Positions 42,438 to 54,570 of a stretch of DNA of 64,000 nucleotides are shown in pieces. The notes under the pieces were generated by a model that saw only the letters and a program-made list of their open reading frames with translations, did no database searches and was not told the DNA's origin. Source of the stretch: JALOOE01 sp964423545 (GTDB lineage Bacteria > Chloroflexota > Anaerolineae > CG2-30-64-16); contig CAYRFV010000001.1 of assembly GCA_964423545.1 (NCBI GenBank), positions 37,302 to 101,301 on the forward strand, read 5' to 3'. How positions within the stretch are numbered: the first letter of the stretch is position 1; every line of letters starts with the position of its first letter. The translations under genes were made by a program, and so were the position numbers.

Positions 42438-43961
42438 GTGAGGCATCTCCGCAGACCTGGAAGCTGGATGGCTGCCGCGCGTCGTTCCGGTCGCAGACTT
42501 GTGCTGGCGCCCGCGTTCGCTCTCGCGTTGCTCGCGCTCATGCTCGGCGGATGCAGCTTGCTCAGGCCGCCGGCTCCCCCAGATCCGCTGGCGGAGTATC
42601 GCCCGAGCCTGCGGCCTGGCGTCCAGGTCGATCCGGCGCTGCTTGCCGCCATGCCGCGCTACAGCATCACCGTCCTCATCGATCCGGCAGCCAACGCCTA
42701 CACGGGAACGATGGAAGTGCACGTGCCGATCACCGGCACGATGTCGCGCAACGACTTCTATTTCCGGCTCTATCCCAACCTGCCGCAGTTCGGCGGCGTC
42801 CTCGAGGTCAAGAACGCCACTGTCAACGACGCGCTCGTCAATTATGCTTACGGCGCCGCTGGCACTGCGCTGCATCTTTCCTGGCCGAAGCCGCTGCCGA
42901 TCGGCCAGGATGCGCGCATCTGGCTCAGCTTCAACGGCAAGACGGAACAGCGCCGGCCTGGCCTTTACACGATCTTCGGGGCGAACGAAAGCGTGCTCAG
43001 CCTGACCAACTTCTATCCGATCCTGGCGGGCCGTCGCGAGGGCGGCTGGGCGCTCGATGTGGCCAGCCCGCTCGGCGATGTAGGATTTCACGATGCCGCG
43101 TTGTATCGGGTGGAGGCGACCATGCCGGCCGACCAAGTGGTGGCCACCACCGGCGTCACGACGACCGAGACGCTGCGAGACGGCTGGGCGACGCGCACCT
43201 ATGTCCACGGTCCGGCGCGCGAGTTCACCTTCATGCTCAGCCCACGCTTCCAAGTCTCTGTGGCCGACGCTTACGGAACGCGCGTGCGCGCCTACACGCT
43301 GCCGGATGACCGCCAGATGGGGCGCCTGGCCCTGCACTATGCCGTGGTCGCACTCCAGGTCTACAGCGACCAGTTCGGCCCCTATCCCTATCGCGAAATG
43401 GCGATCGTGCAGGCGCCGCTGACTTTCCGCGGCATGGAGTTTCCTGGCATGAGCCTGATCGGCAGCCAGGTCTACAACAAGTTCCAGCAGGACCTGGAGA
43501 ACCTCGTAGTGCACGAGGCGGCGCACCAATGGTGGTACAACCAGGTGGGAAGCGATCAGACCCTGCATCCCTGGCAGGATGAAGGGTTGGCCGAGTGGAG
43601 CATGTATGCCTACTACCTGGCGCGCTATGGCATTCTGACGGCCGAACGGCTGCGCGCCGATCGCTGGCAGGCGCCCATTCGCTATGCCATCCAGACCGGC
43701 ACCGACCGGCCCATCGGGCTCTCGGTGCAGGACTACGGGCAAGCGGACTACGAGCGCTCGATCTACGCCAAGGGAGCGCTTTTCTTTGCCACCTTGCGCG
43801 ATGAGATCGGCGAAGAGCTGTTTCGCAAGCTGCTGCGCACCTATCTGGAGCGCTATCGCTGGCGGATCGCCACGCCAGCCGACCTCATCGCCTTGACGAA
43901 CGAGGTGTCGGGTCGGGACTTGACCGGCATGTTCTCGCGCTGGCTTGAAGGGAAGGATTAG
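42438..43961 (+). CDS. M1-family metallopeptidase lipoprotein
   Basis: An aminopeptidase-N-like zinc protein of about 507 aa. A signal segment (RLVLAPAFALALLALMLGGC) ends in a lipobox, so the enzyme is anchored outside the cell. The N-terminal beta domain is followed by the substrate motif FRGMEFPGM (GAMEN-like) and the zinc site VVHEAAHQWWYNQ, with the third ligand Glu in DEGLAEW 18 residues later. The usual M1 Tyr region appears around YAKGALFFATLRDEIGEE. The C-terminal ARM domain of large M1 enzymes is absent, as in other short bacterial members. The start is GTG 42438 or ATG 42468; both keep the signal. Confidence 0.85.
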   Translation: MRHLRRPGSWMAAARRSGRRLVLAPAFALALLALMLGGCSLLRPPAPPDPLAEYRPSLRPGVQVDPALLAAMPRYSITVLIDPAANAYTGTMEVHVPITGTMSRNDFYFRLYPNLPQFGGVLEVKNATVNDALVNYAYGAAGTALHLSWPKPLPIGQDARIWLSFNGKTEQRRPGLYTIFGANESVLSLTNFYPILAGRREGGWALDVASPLGDVGFHDAALYRVEATMPADQVVATTGVTTTETLRDGWATRTYVHGPAREFTFMLSPRFQVSVADAYGTRVRAYTLPDDRQMGRLALHYAVVALQVYSDQFGPYPYREMAIVQAPLTFRGMEFPGMSLIGSQVYNKFQQDLENLVVHEAAHQWWYNQVGSDQTLHPWQDEGLAEWSMYAYYLARYGILTAERLRADRWQAPIRYAIQTGTDRPIGLSVQDYGQADYERSIYAKGALFFATLRDEIGEELFRKLLRTYLERYRWRIATPADLIALTNEVSGRDLTGMFSRWLEGKD

Positions 43962-43975
43962 CGCCTTACAACAGA

Positions 43976-44007
43976 GCCTGCCGCCGGTGGCCACCTCGGC
44001 GGCAGGC
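43976..44007. terminator. Hairpin between convergent genes
   Basis: GCCTGCCGCCG (43976-43986) pairs perfectly with CGGCGGCAGGC (43997-44007). It lies between the convergent peptidase and radical SAM genes and could end transcription from either side; there is no T-run. Confidence 0.55.
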
Positions 44008-44039
44008 CCATCCCTGTTCCGTCTTCCAGCCAGACTGGA

Positions 44040-45467
44040 CTATGCGGCCGTCTTCCCCGCGACGCTGACCTTGTCAGGCAGGAAGAACCGCCTGGCATTC
44101 GCCACGGTGCTCGGCAGTTCCGTCCAGAAGCTCCTCTTGGACATTTTTTCCCACACACGCTTGGGGCGATAGAGATAGAAGCGCCGATAGGCCTCTTTCC
44201 ATTTGCGCACGACCATGTCCGGATCGTAGTCGGGCATCGTGAAGCGCGCCTTGTCCGACTGGATGGCGTAATCCTGCCATTCGTTGGCGAAGATGTTGCC
44301 GTACTTCTGAATCACATCATACATCTCGGTGCCGGGATAGGGCGTCGCCAGCATGAAGTGAGCCAGATCAGGATCCAGCTCCAGCGCCAGCCGCGTGGTC
44401 TTCTCCATCGTCTCTTCGGTTTCCTGCGGCATGCCGTAGATGAAAAAGCCCATCGTCTGCAGGCCTGCCTCGCGCGCCCAGCGGAACGCGTTGCGCACCA
44501 TATCGATCGACTGGCTCTTCTTGATCACGTTGCGCAAGATCATCGGATCGCCGCTCTCCACGCCGAAACCTACGCGGCGGCAACCCGCCTGCTTCATCAA
44601 CTGAAACAACTCCGGATCGGCGTGATTCACCTTCATCCCGTGCACGGTCGTCCACGGCACGGTGTTGAGCTTCTCACGAATCAGCGCGCGGCACAGCTCC
44701 TTGGCCCGGTCCAGCCTAAGGTTCCAGATATCATCGGTCAGTCCGATCTCGGTGGCCCGCAGGTCCTGCACCAGCCAGCGCCACTCTCCGACCACGTTTT
44801 CCACGGAACGCGGCCGCCAGGTGTCGCCGGTGATCGGCTTAGAGCAGTAGGTGCATTTGTATGGACAGCCGCGGCTTGTCATGATCGTGTAGGCTCGCGC
44901 TCTGACGTCGAGACCATCCGTCAGCGGGTTCAGGTTGGTGTAGCGCGTGATCTTGTATAGATCGTGCGCCGGGTACGGAATCTTGTCCAGGTCCGGCGCC
45001 AGGCGCGCCGGCGCATTCATCCGCATTTGGCTGCCCTGGCGCCAGAACAACCCGTGCACCAGCTCCATGGGCAGCCGGCCTTCCAGCGCGTCGACGAATT
45101 CGACCAGGCTTTCCTCCGCTTCGCCCTGGATGACGTAGTCGACCTCGGGATGCGCCTCGCTGATCGACTCCTCCGGCATCAGGGTCAGGTGGGGGCCGCC
45201 CAGAACGGTGGTCAGGCCGAGTCGCTTGGCCTCCCTGGCCATGTTCCATGCATCCACAATCAACGGCGTCACCGCGCTGATGCCGATCAGCTCGTAGCCG
45301 TCGCGGCGCACCGCCGTCTCCAGCGATTCGTCCTCGACTGCGGCATCGTAGATGCCCACGCGGTGACCGCGCTCTCTCAATACGGATGCCAGGTAGCCCA
45401 GACCGAGTGGGATGTGCTTACGGGACGTCCAGACCTCGGATTCGGGGCTGGCAAGCAGTACTCTCAT
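44040..45467 (-). CDS. B12-binding radical SAM protein 1
   Basis: A 475-aa enzyme with an N-terminal cobalamin-binding domain ([23 protein letters not shown], then GISAVTP and [13 protein letters not shown]) and a radical SAM domain whose cluster motif is [11 protein letters not shown] (Cys near residues 199, 203, 206). The C-terminus holds PYPGTEMYD, frequent in BchE/methyltransferase-like members, and a distinctive helical tail with [12 protein letters not shown]. Such proteins use SAM and cobalamin for methylations or ring rearrangements at unactivated carbons. It is closely similar in layout to the third gene of the trio; the substrate cannot be told. It ends the minus-strand run 49936-44040. 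Confidence 0.85.
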   Translation of the reverse strand: MRVLLASPESEVWTSRKHIPLGLGYLASVLRERGHRVGIYDAAVEDESLETAVRRDGYELIGISAVTPLIVDAWNMAREAKRLGLTTVLGGPHLTLMPEESISEAHPEVDYVIQGEAEESLVEFVDALEGRLPMELVHGLFWRQGSQMRMNAPARLAPDLDKIPYPAHDLYKITRYTNLNPLTDGLDVRARAYTIMTSRGCPYKCTYCSKPITGDTWRPRSVENVVGEWRWLVQDLRATEIGLTDDIWNLRLDRAKELCRALIREKLNTVPWTTVHGMKVNHADPELFQLMKQAGCRRVGFGVESGDPMILRNVIKKSQSIDMVRNAFRWAREAGLQTMGFFIYGMPQETEETMEKTTRLALELDPDLAHFMLATPYPGTEMYDVIQKYGNIFANEWQDYAIQSDKARFTMPDYDPDMVVRKWKEAYRRFYLYRPKRVWEKMSKRSFWTELPSTVANARRFFLPDKVSVAGKTAA

Positions 45468-45476
45468 GATCGATCC

Positions 45477-46817
45477 TCAGCGATACCGATGGCTGTACTC
45501 GCGCCGATAGCCGATATCCGTCGCGAAGCTGGAAAAGAGACGCGCCCGGGCCTTACTGACCGGATGGCGTCGCAAGGCTCCCCATCCGCGCTCGGCGATG
45601 CGAGCGGAGCTGTAGATGCGCCGGCAGAGGCGATCGTACGCAGCCGTCATCTCCTCCGGGGTCATCTGCGCGGGCCGGAAGGTGACGTGATTGGTATCGT
45701 ACTGCTCCCACGAGACATGCGGCAGGATGCGACCGGCTTCAAGTAAGTTCTGCCGCTGGACAGTGCCCGGAAACGGCGTCAAGACGGTGACGCTGACGCC
45801 GTCAAGCTCGGCCGAACGGATGAAATCGTAGCCAGCATCGAATGTCTCCAGCGTGTCGCTATCGAAGCCGAACACGAAGAGCCCGACGACCCCGATGCCG
45901 TGATCGTGGACCGTCTTGATCACATGTCGGGTCTTGTCAATGTCACCGCGCGTCTTGCCGCCAAGCTCCCGGCGGTTAGCGGGATTGATCGATTCAAAGC
46001 CGATGAAGAACTTGTCCAGATGCGCTTCGCGGGCCAAATCCAGCAGGTCGGGGAACTCAGCGACCATCTGCTCGGCCTGGCATGTCCAGCCGTGCAGCGG
46101 CAGCCTGGCCAGTGTGCGAAACAGCTCCTCCATGTACTGCGGGAAGAGACGGAAATTCAGCCCGAAGTTATCATCGGTGAGAAAGAAACGCTTGAGCTTG
46201 CGGCGCTCGATCTCCTCGACGACCTCACCCACCGGTCGCAATCGCATCTTCTGGCCCGACACGCGGATAGCCGTGCAAAAGGTGCAACTGCGCGGGCAGC
46301 CGCGCGTGATCTCAAGGTAGGGGGTCCAGTAGTTGCGATGTTCGTCCACCAGTCGGAGGACTCGCTCCTGGAGCATGGCGACGCCGGAGTCGAGTGGCGC
46401 CCACTCCTCATCATCGTAACGCTTCTGCAAGACGCCGCGGTCGAAGTCACGAACGATCTGGGGCCAGGTGCGATACCCCTCTCCCACGGCGATGACATCC
46501 GCCCACTCGGCGACTTCATCCGGCAAGAGTGTGACGTGCGTGCCGCCCACCACCACTGTGGCGCCCTGCTTCTGAATTCTTGCGGTGAGCGCCTTGGCCC
46601 GATCGATCAACACTGTTTTGGAGCTGATGCCGACCAGGTCCTGTGGACCGAGTTCATGGATTGGGAGGTCCATCAGATCGCCATCCCAGATCTCGACGGG
46701 GATTTGCGGATCGACGAGCGATGCCAGGCGCATGAGCGTGTACGGCTCGCTAATGCCCCGTCCCAGGAAGCGGCCGTCGCGGCGGGGCTGAATCAGCACG
46801 ACCTTACGAATGGGCAT
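45477..46817 (-). CDS. B12-binding radical SAM protein 2
   Basis: A 446-aa relative of its neighbours. The N-terminal domain (VVLIQPRRDGRFLGRGISEP, then GTHVTLLPDEVAEWAD) is shorter and the cluster motif is TRGCPRSCTFC (near residue 172). FLTDDNFGLNF follows, then FIGFESINP and LTPFPGTVQ. I start at ATG 46817 (MPIRKVVLIQP), preceded by AAGGAG; the longer frame overlaps the upstream gene without similarity. It begins 55 bases after protein 3 and ends 9 bases before protein 1. It is less like the other two than they are to each other, so it probably performs a different step. Confidence 0.85.
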   Translation of the reverse strand: MPIRKVVLIQPRRDGRFLGRGISEPYTLMRLASLVDPQIPVEIWDGDLMDLPIHELGPQDLVGISSKTVLIDRAKALTARIQKQGATVVVGGTHVTLLPDEVAEWADVIAVGEGYRTWPQIVRDFDRGVLQKRYDDEEWAPLDSGVAMLQERVLRLVDEHRNYWTPYLEITRGCPRSCTFCTAIRVSGQKMRLRPVGEVVEEIERRKLKRFFLTDDNFGLNFRLFPQYMEELFRTLARLPLHGWTCQAEQMVAEFPDLLDLAREAHLDKFFIGFESINPANRRELGGKTRGDIDKTRHVIKTVHDHGIGVVGLFVFGFDSDTLETFDAGYDFIRSAELDGVSVTVLTPFPGTVQRQNLLEAGRILPHVSWEQYDTNHVTFRPAQMTPEEMTAAYDRLCRRIYSSARIAERGWGALRRHPVSKARARLFSSFATDIGYRREYSHRYR

Positions 46818-46872
46818 GCCCCATTTTCTCCTTGAGCAGTTTCGATAGAGAGCGCCGCAGAGGAGCTCCCGG

Positions 46873-48375
46873 TCAGACCCCGGCCTCGATCGCGCGTCGC
46901 AGCCCGGTCTTCTCCTTCTGAGGCACGATGGTGCGCCAGGCGATACGCGCATTGCGTCCGAACTTGAGCCAGAAATCCTTACGGCTGATCGCACGCATCA
47001 CGTACTTAGGACGCCAATAGAACTGCCGGTAAGCCTTGCGGTACATCTCCTCCATCAGCTCTGCAGTCAGATCGCCCATCTCGTAACGCGCTTTCTGGTC
47101 GAAGAAGACGTAGTCCTCCCAGTCCTGGACCAAGAAGCGACCGCTCTGTTTCACCTGCTCGTAGACAATCGTGCCCGGATACGGCGTCATCATGCTGAAG
47201 TTTGCAATCATCGGATCGAGCTCGACGGCGAAATCGATGGTTTTCTGCATCGTCGCGCGAGTATCGCCGGGCAGACCGATGATGAAGAAGCCGATCGTCT
47301 CGATGCCGGCCGCCTTGGCGTTCTTGAACGCCTGACGAATCGTGTCATGGTCGATGTGTTTGTCGATCTTGACAATCATCTGCTCGTCGCCGGTCTCCAC
47401 ACCAAACGCCGTGCGCTTCAGCCCGGCCTGCTTGAGCTTGACCAGCAGATCGAGGTCGGCCAGGTTGGCGCGGATGCCGTTCACGAAGATCCAGGGCACA
47501 TGGTTGATCCGGTTGGCGATCAGCGCGTCGGCCAATTGGTGCAGCCGGTTCTTGCGAATGTTGGCGCTATCGTCGAGCACGCCGATCTCCAGCGCGCCGA
47601 GGTCTTGCACCAGATGACGCCACTCCTCGATGACATTCTCCGGTGAGCGGGCACGCCACTTGATCGGCATGATGCTCTGAGAGCAGAAGGTGCAGCGATA
47701 GGGACAGCCGCGACTGGTCAGGATGGAGTAACTACGCGAACCAGGCACCGCATCGGTCGCAGGCTGAAGGTTGGTGTAGCGATCCATCTTGAACAAGTGA
47801 TAGGCCGGCCACGGGAGGCTGTCCAGATCGGCGATCACCTGGCCGTCCGGGTTGCGATGGAGCTGATCGTCGTTCGTCTTGTAGCTCAGGCTTTTGACGT
47901 CGCGAAACAGGTCGAGCGCGGGGTCCATCATTGCCCTGGCGCTGAACTCGGGCTGGTCGCGCAAATAGCGATCGACGAGGTCGGAGATCTCCAGCCAGGG
48001 ACCTTCCCCTTCGCCCCGCACCACCATGTCCACCTGCGGCTGGCGCACCGACTCGAAGTCTAGCTCCTCCGACACGACGCTGACATGCGGGCCACCCAGC
48101 ACTACTGGGATATCCAACTCCTCCTTGATGGCCGCAGCCGTTCGCCAGGACTGCTTCACCTGAGGCGTGTTGGTGGTGATGCCGACCAGGTGGGGTTTGA
48201 ACTCACGCAAAAACTCCACGAGGGGTTGGTCTTCGACGTCCGCGTCAAACACACGCACGGTATCGCCGCGCCGCTCGGACACCGCACCCAGGTAGGCCAG
48301 CGCCAGATGCGGCGATGTGCGCGTGTCGATCGGCAGACGAAACTTCGGGTTAACTAACGCGACTCGCAAGAGCAC
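46873..48375 (-). CDS. B12-binding radical SAM protein 3
   Basis: A 500-aa protein with the same two-domain plan: cobalamin-binding domain (TSPHLALAYLGAVSERRGDTV, VVLGGPHVSVVSEE) with an insertion of about 30 residues before the radical SAM part, cluster motif SRGCPYRCTFC (near residue 221), GVETGDEQMI, and PYPGTIVYEQ. Its C-terminal tail (KAYRQFYWRPKYVMRAIS) is clearly homologous to the tail of protein 1, which suggests duplication within the cluster. It lies 103 bases downstream of rtcB. No peptide precursor, lipid gene or glycosyltransferase lies in the run. Confidence 0.85.
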   Translation of the reverse strand: MLLRVALVNPKFRLPIDTRTSPHLALAYLGAVSERRGDTVRVFDADVEDQPLVEFLREFKPHLVGITTNTPQVKQSWRTAAAIKEELDIPVVLGGPHVSVVSEELDFESVRQPQVDMVVRGEGEGPWLEISDLVDRYLRDQPEFSARAMMDPALDLFRDVKSLSYKTNDDQLHRNPDGQVIADLDSLPWPAYHLFKMDRYTNLQPATDAVPGSRSYSILTSRGCPYRCTFCSQSIMPIKWRARSPENVIEEWRHLVQDLGALEIGVLDDSANIRKNRLHQLADALIANRINHVPWIFVNGIRANLADLDLLVKLKQAGLKRTAFGVETGDEQMIVKIDKHIDHDTIRQAFKNAKAAGIETIGFFIIGLPGDTRATMQKTIDFAVELDPMIANFSMMTPYPGTIVYEQVKQSGRFLVQDWEDYVFFDQKARYEMGDLTAELMEEMYRKAYRQFYWRPKYVMRAISRKDFWLKFGRNARIAWRTIVPQKEKTGLRRAIEAGV

Positions 48376-48478
48376 CTCCGTGAAAGTGACAATTCGGATA
48401 ATGAAGCACGCGGCCGGGGTCGCCCGTCACTCGATATTCGTAGAATCCAGACCAGAACTTCCCGACGCCAGACCACCG

Positions 48479-49936
<1,458 letters not shown>

Positions 49937-50001
49937 CGGTCTGCCGTCGGTCGGTCACCGGCTGCGGGACGCAAGGTGACTGCGCCCCGCAGCCTGTCAC
50001 C

Positions 50002-50400
50002 TCAATGACAACTGCTGCAGCCACCCTGGGCTGCTCCATCTTCCTTGGAGCGGAACGACTGACCGCAGCCGCAGGAGGAAACCGCGTTCGGATTCTCGAT
50101 GTGGAAGCCGCCACCCATCAGGCTGTCCACATAGTCGATGCTGGCGCCTTCGAGATAGGGCAGGCTGCGCGGATCGATGATCACGCGCAAGCCCTGCTGT
50201 TCGAAAACGACATCCGTCGATCGCGAGGCGTTGTCGAAGGTCATGCCATACTGCATGCCGCTGCAACCACCGCCACTGACAAAGACGCGCAGCACATGCG
50301 TGTCGCGCACGCCCTTCTCGGTCATGATCGAAAGCAGCTTGTCGGCCGCGGTAGAGCTCAAGGTGATGACACTGGTCTCTTCCATCGTTGCGACTGTCAT
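50002..50400 (-). CDS. A-type iron-sulfur carrier (IscA/ErpA family)
   Basis: A 132-aa carrier that delivers Fe-S clusters to target proteins. The three ligand cysteines are Cys46 in GGGCSGMQY and Cys110/Cys112 in SSCGCGQSF. A 16-residue tail adds GGCSSCH, giving two more cysteines (128, 131) beyond the usual C-terminus. It starts 147 bases downstream of the moaA stop, behind a tandem 13-bp repeat, and is 66 bases upstream of rtcB. The setting near MoaA and radical SAM genes fits a role in supplying 4Fe-4S enzymes. Confidence 0.88.
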   Translation of the reverse strand: MTVATMEETSVITLSSTAADKLLSIMTEKGVRDTHVLRVFVSGGGCSGMQYGMTFDNASRSTDVVFEQQGLRVIIDPRSLPYLEGASIDYVDSLMGGGFHIENPNAVSSCGCGQSFRSKEDGAAQGGCSSCH

Positions 50401-50492
50401 GAGATCAAAGCCTCCAATAGGTTGTTGGCCCGGCGGCTGGCACGGGACACGTGACGAATGATCGGCGATGCATGACCGGTAACGCGAAATGC

Positions 50493-50518
50493 GCAGTTCC
50501 TGTCGGCAGTTCCTGTCG
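50493..50518. repeat. Tandem 13-bp direct repeat upstream of the Fe-S carrier gene
   Basis: GCAGTTCCTGTCG occurs twice with no spacer (50493-50505 and 50506-50518), 93-118 bases upstream of the carrier start. It may be a regulator site or simple slippage. Confidence 0.6.
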
Positions 50519-50547
50519 AGAGGATATCACGCATCCCGGTTCACACA

Positions 50548-51561
50548 TCACCCCCCGATCTGGCTCATTTCGCGCGAGTGCGCGATCTCGTGCTGCTCCA
50601 GCCGATGTCCCCACGGCTTGCGATAGGCGGCATCGGCGAAGATGCGCCGCAGAGCGGCGAAATCGGCGCCTGCCCGCAGCGGCGTCATCAAGTCTACCTC
50701 ATCATCGCGCAGAAGACAGAGACGCAGCTTCCCATCTGCGGTCAGCCGCAGCCGCGTGCACCCTTCGCAGAACGGCTCCGTCACACTGCTGATGAAGCCG
50801 ACAATCCCGCGTGCGGCAGGCAGCCGATAGGGCCTGGCTGGGTCATGGCCGTTGTGCCCCGGCGCCTCGACCAGCGGCCCGAGGGCGGCCTCGATCCGCG
50901 CACGCGTCTCGGATGACGAGACCACCTGGCTTTCCTGGAAGCCGGCAGTGCCGCCGAACGGCATCAGCTCGATGAAGCGAATCTCCCACGGGTTATTGAT
51001 CGTCAGCCGCGCCAGCTCCACGACATCCTCATCGTTGAAGCCACGCGTTACCACGCAGTTCAGCTTGATCGGCGTCAGGCCCGCCGACGCCGACGCCGCG
51101 ATGCCCCGCCACACGTCCATCAGATCACCTCGGCGGGTGATGCGGCGGAACTTGTCGGGGTCGAGCGAATCGACGCTGATGTTGATCGAGTCGAGCCCCG
51201 CCTCGGCTAGCGGACGAGCCAACTCGGCAAGCTTCACGCCGTTGGTGGTCATCGTGAGCCTCAGGATGCCCGGAATCGCCTTGAGCTCCCGCACCAGATC
51301 GACCACCCCGCGGCGCACGGTCGGTTCTCCGCCTGTCAAGCGGATCTTGTCGACGCCGAGGCTGGCCGCCACGCGCACGAGCGCCAGGATCTCCTCATCC
51401 TGCAGCAATGACGCAGGCGGTCTGAAAACGATGTCCTCCGGCATGCAGTAGACGCAGCGGAAGTTGCAGGCATCCGTCAATGATACCCGCAGATAGTGCA
51501 GATGCCGCCCGAACGAATCGTGCAGAGCAGCCGGGCTGTCGATCAATGGGACGACGGCCAT
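50548..51561 (-). CDS. moaA: GTP 3',8-cyclase MoaA
   Basis: A radical SAM enzyme that starts molybdenum cofactor synthesis by converting GTP to 3',8-cyclo-H2GTP. The 337-aa protein has the N-terminal cluster CNFRCVYC (Cys32, 36, 39), the C-terminal cluster ligands in FCEGCTRLRLTADGKLRLCL and the essential C-terminal Gly-Gly (SQIGG). No other Mo-cofactor genes are visible. It follows the SufR-like regulator by 10 bases on the same strand, so the regulator may control it. Confidence 0.95.
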   Translation of the reverse strand: MAVVPLIDSPAALHDSFGRHLHYLRVSLTDACNFRCVYCMPEDIVFRPPASLLQDEEILALVRVAASLGVDKIRLTGGEPTVRRGVVDLVRELKAIPGILRLTMTTNGVKLAELARPLAEAGLDSINISVDSLDPDKFRRITRRGDLMDVWRGIAASASAGLTPIKLNCVVTRGFNDEDVVELARLTINNPWEIRFIELMPFGGTAGFQESQVVSSSETRARIEAALGPLVEAPGHNGHDPARPYRLPAARGIVGFISSVTEPFCEGCTRLRLTADGKLRLCLLRDDEVDLMTPLRAGADFAALRRIFADAAYRKPWGHRLEQHEIAHSREMSQIGG

Positions 51562-51571
51562 GTCATGTGTC

Positions 51572-52231
51572 CTAAGGTTTCGCTGGTTTCAACTCGATGA
51601 TGTAGGTGCAGTGCGAAGCGCCATGCAGTGCGCGTGTCTCATAGCGCGTCGCACCCGGCACCAGGTTCTGAATCATTTCCTGGTCCATGAGGCAGAGCTC
51701 ATGGTGGCGATCGGCGACGCCCATGTAGGGGCAGTTGCATGCAAGAAGCTCATAGTGACCATCGCGCGTCTCCCAACGGGCGTTGTAGCCCTTTTCGGTG
51801 AGAAACNNNNNNNNNNGAAACTGCGCCACTTCGTCGAGCCGTTCTTCCAGTGATTGGCCTGGCAGCATTTCAGGGGCTTCGGTGGCGGTCTTGTCCGCCA
51901 TCCGCAGGAACATCGCGCGCACCTGATCGGCGGGCAACGTCGCCTTGAGCTCGCTGAGCATTCCCTCAGCGATCGCGTCATGGCGCTGCGGAAACAGCTT
52001 GGCAGCTTCCAACGTCAGGCTGTACACCTGGCTCGGCCGGCCCGCGCCATCATGCCGGCGCACGCCCGTTGTCCGCACAAGGTCCTCGCCGATCAGGATG
52101 TCGAGATGGTGACGCACCGATACTTGTGCGATGCCAAGCTGCTCGGCCAATTCGGCGACCGTGGCTGTGCCGTGCTCTTTCAGAATCTCAACAATCCGCC
52201 GCCGAATCGGTTGCACTCTCTCGCTCCTCAC
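51572..52231 (-). CDS. SufR-like Fe-S-sensing transcriptional regulator (spans a gap)
   Basis: An N-terminal winged helix (RRRIVEILKEHGTATVAELA, then GIAQVSVRHHLDIL near residues 33-46) is followed by a C-terminal sensor with CNCPYMGVADRHHELC and a later Cys (SHCTYII), the cysteine set of SufR-type regulators that bind an Fe-S cluster and repress Fe-S assembly genes. The N-run at 51807-51816 falls inside the gene, but the flanks share GAAAC; merging them gives a continuous DEVAQFLTEKGYNARWE with no missing residue. Its target may be the adjacent moaA and Fe-S carrier genes. Confidence 0.8.
   Translation of the reverse strand: MRSERVQPIRRRIVEILKEHGTATVAELAEQLGIAQVSVRHHLDILIGEDLVRTTGVRRHDGAGRPSQVYSLTLEAAKLFPQRHDAIAEGMLSELKATLPADQVRAMFLRMADKTATEAPEMLPGQSLEERLDEVAQFXXXXFLTEKGYNARWETRDGHYELLACNCPYMGVADRHHELCLMDQEMIQNLVPGATRYETRALHGASHCTYIIELKPAKP
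51807..51816. other. Scaffold gap (10 N) inside the SufR-like gene
   Basis: The bases on both sides end and begin with GAAAC. Collapsing this overlap restores the reading frame and a family-like sequence, so no real sequence appears to be missing. Confidence 0.75.
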
Positions 52232-52260
52232 GCCTGCACGTCTCGACCGCTCATTGCCAC

Positions 52261-52270
52261 NNNNNNNNNN
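52261..52270. other. Scaffold gap (10 N) in the regulator leader
   Basis: It lies between the regulator start (52231) and its predicted promoter. The flanks show no useful overlap, so true gap length is unknown. Confidence 0.9.
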
Positions 52271-52367
52271 ACGGAGCCTGCCGGCGTCGACTCATACACC
52301 GCGTCCGGGTTGCGGCATGAGCACAGGCGTCGCAGATCAGGCGGGTTGGCCAGCCTCATCTTTGCAG

Positions 52368-52396
52368 ATGATAACACAGCCGGCCTGGCCTGTCAA
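52368..52396 (-). promoter_or_regulatory. Promoter of the SufR-like regulator
   Basis: On the minus strand: TTGACA (52391-52396), 17 bases, TATCAT (52368-52373). The AT-rich stretch upstream (52395-52425) may be an UP element. The predicted leader is about 130 bases and contains the N gap. In 52435-52700 I see no convincing gene, only short helical-looking frames on the minus strand near 52600-52725. Confidence 0.65.
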
Positions 52397-52699
52397 TTGT
52401 TATGAGAGTATTAATAGATATTCAAGGCAACGGGGGGCAGCGGGATCCGTGGTCGCTCTCCTCACTGTAGTCGTCTACGCCGCGGCACGTGAGCATTCGC
52501 TGAGGGCATCTGACTGGTTTCGTGATACCACCTTACTGCACGCGCAATTCAGACAGATCCAATACACGATCCGACACGGCACGCCCGGAATGCAGCTGCT
52601 GGGCGCAGAGCTTCGGGATCTTTCTCCCAGACCCGGCGCAACTGGTCAAGTTCTCGTTGCAGCGGCGCCAATTGAGTCAATGCCTCGGGCAGCGCGTGG

Positions 52700-52902
52700 A
52701 AAGACGTCGCCAATCCAGCACAGCCTTATCTCCCTCAAAAGGCTGCCTGCTTTGAGCAGCGCCCGTTCGCCGTCTCCGTGAAGCTCGACCCCGCCGGCAA
52801 CCACCTCGCGTGCGACATCGACTGCAAGCTTGATTCAGGAGCCGAGCGCCTCCAGCATCTCCGTAATCTGCTTCCGAGTCGCTGGTTCACGAAGGAGCAG
52901 AA

Positions 52903-52906
<4 letters not shown>
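52700..52906 (-). pseudogene. Broken small gene resembling DUF5674
   Basis: GTG 52906 overlaps the mutase stop and opens MILLLREPATRKQITEMLEA-LGS, then a TGA at 52835-52837. The same frame continues past the stop with IKLAVDVAREVVAGGVELHG and later ERALLKAGS, which resembles the DUF5674 pattern (xYIKLAVDI..GILAGGG.LHAD.E..LLEDGS) as I recall it. The stop sits where that family has Tyr, and the region corresponding to DIWGADW is degraded. I read it as a dead small gene at the end of the carboxylase/mutase operon. The identification rests on memory and is not searched. Confidence 0.45.
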
Positions 52907-54567
<1,661 letters not shown>

Positions 54568-54570
54568 GCT

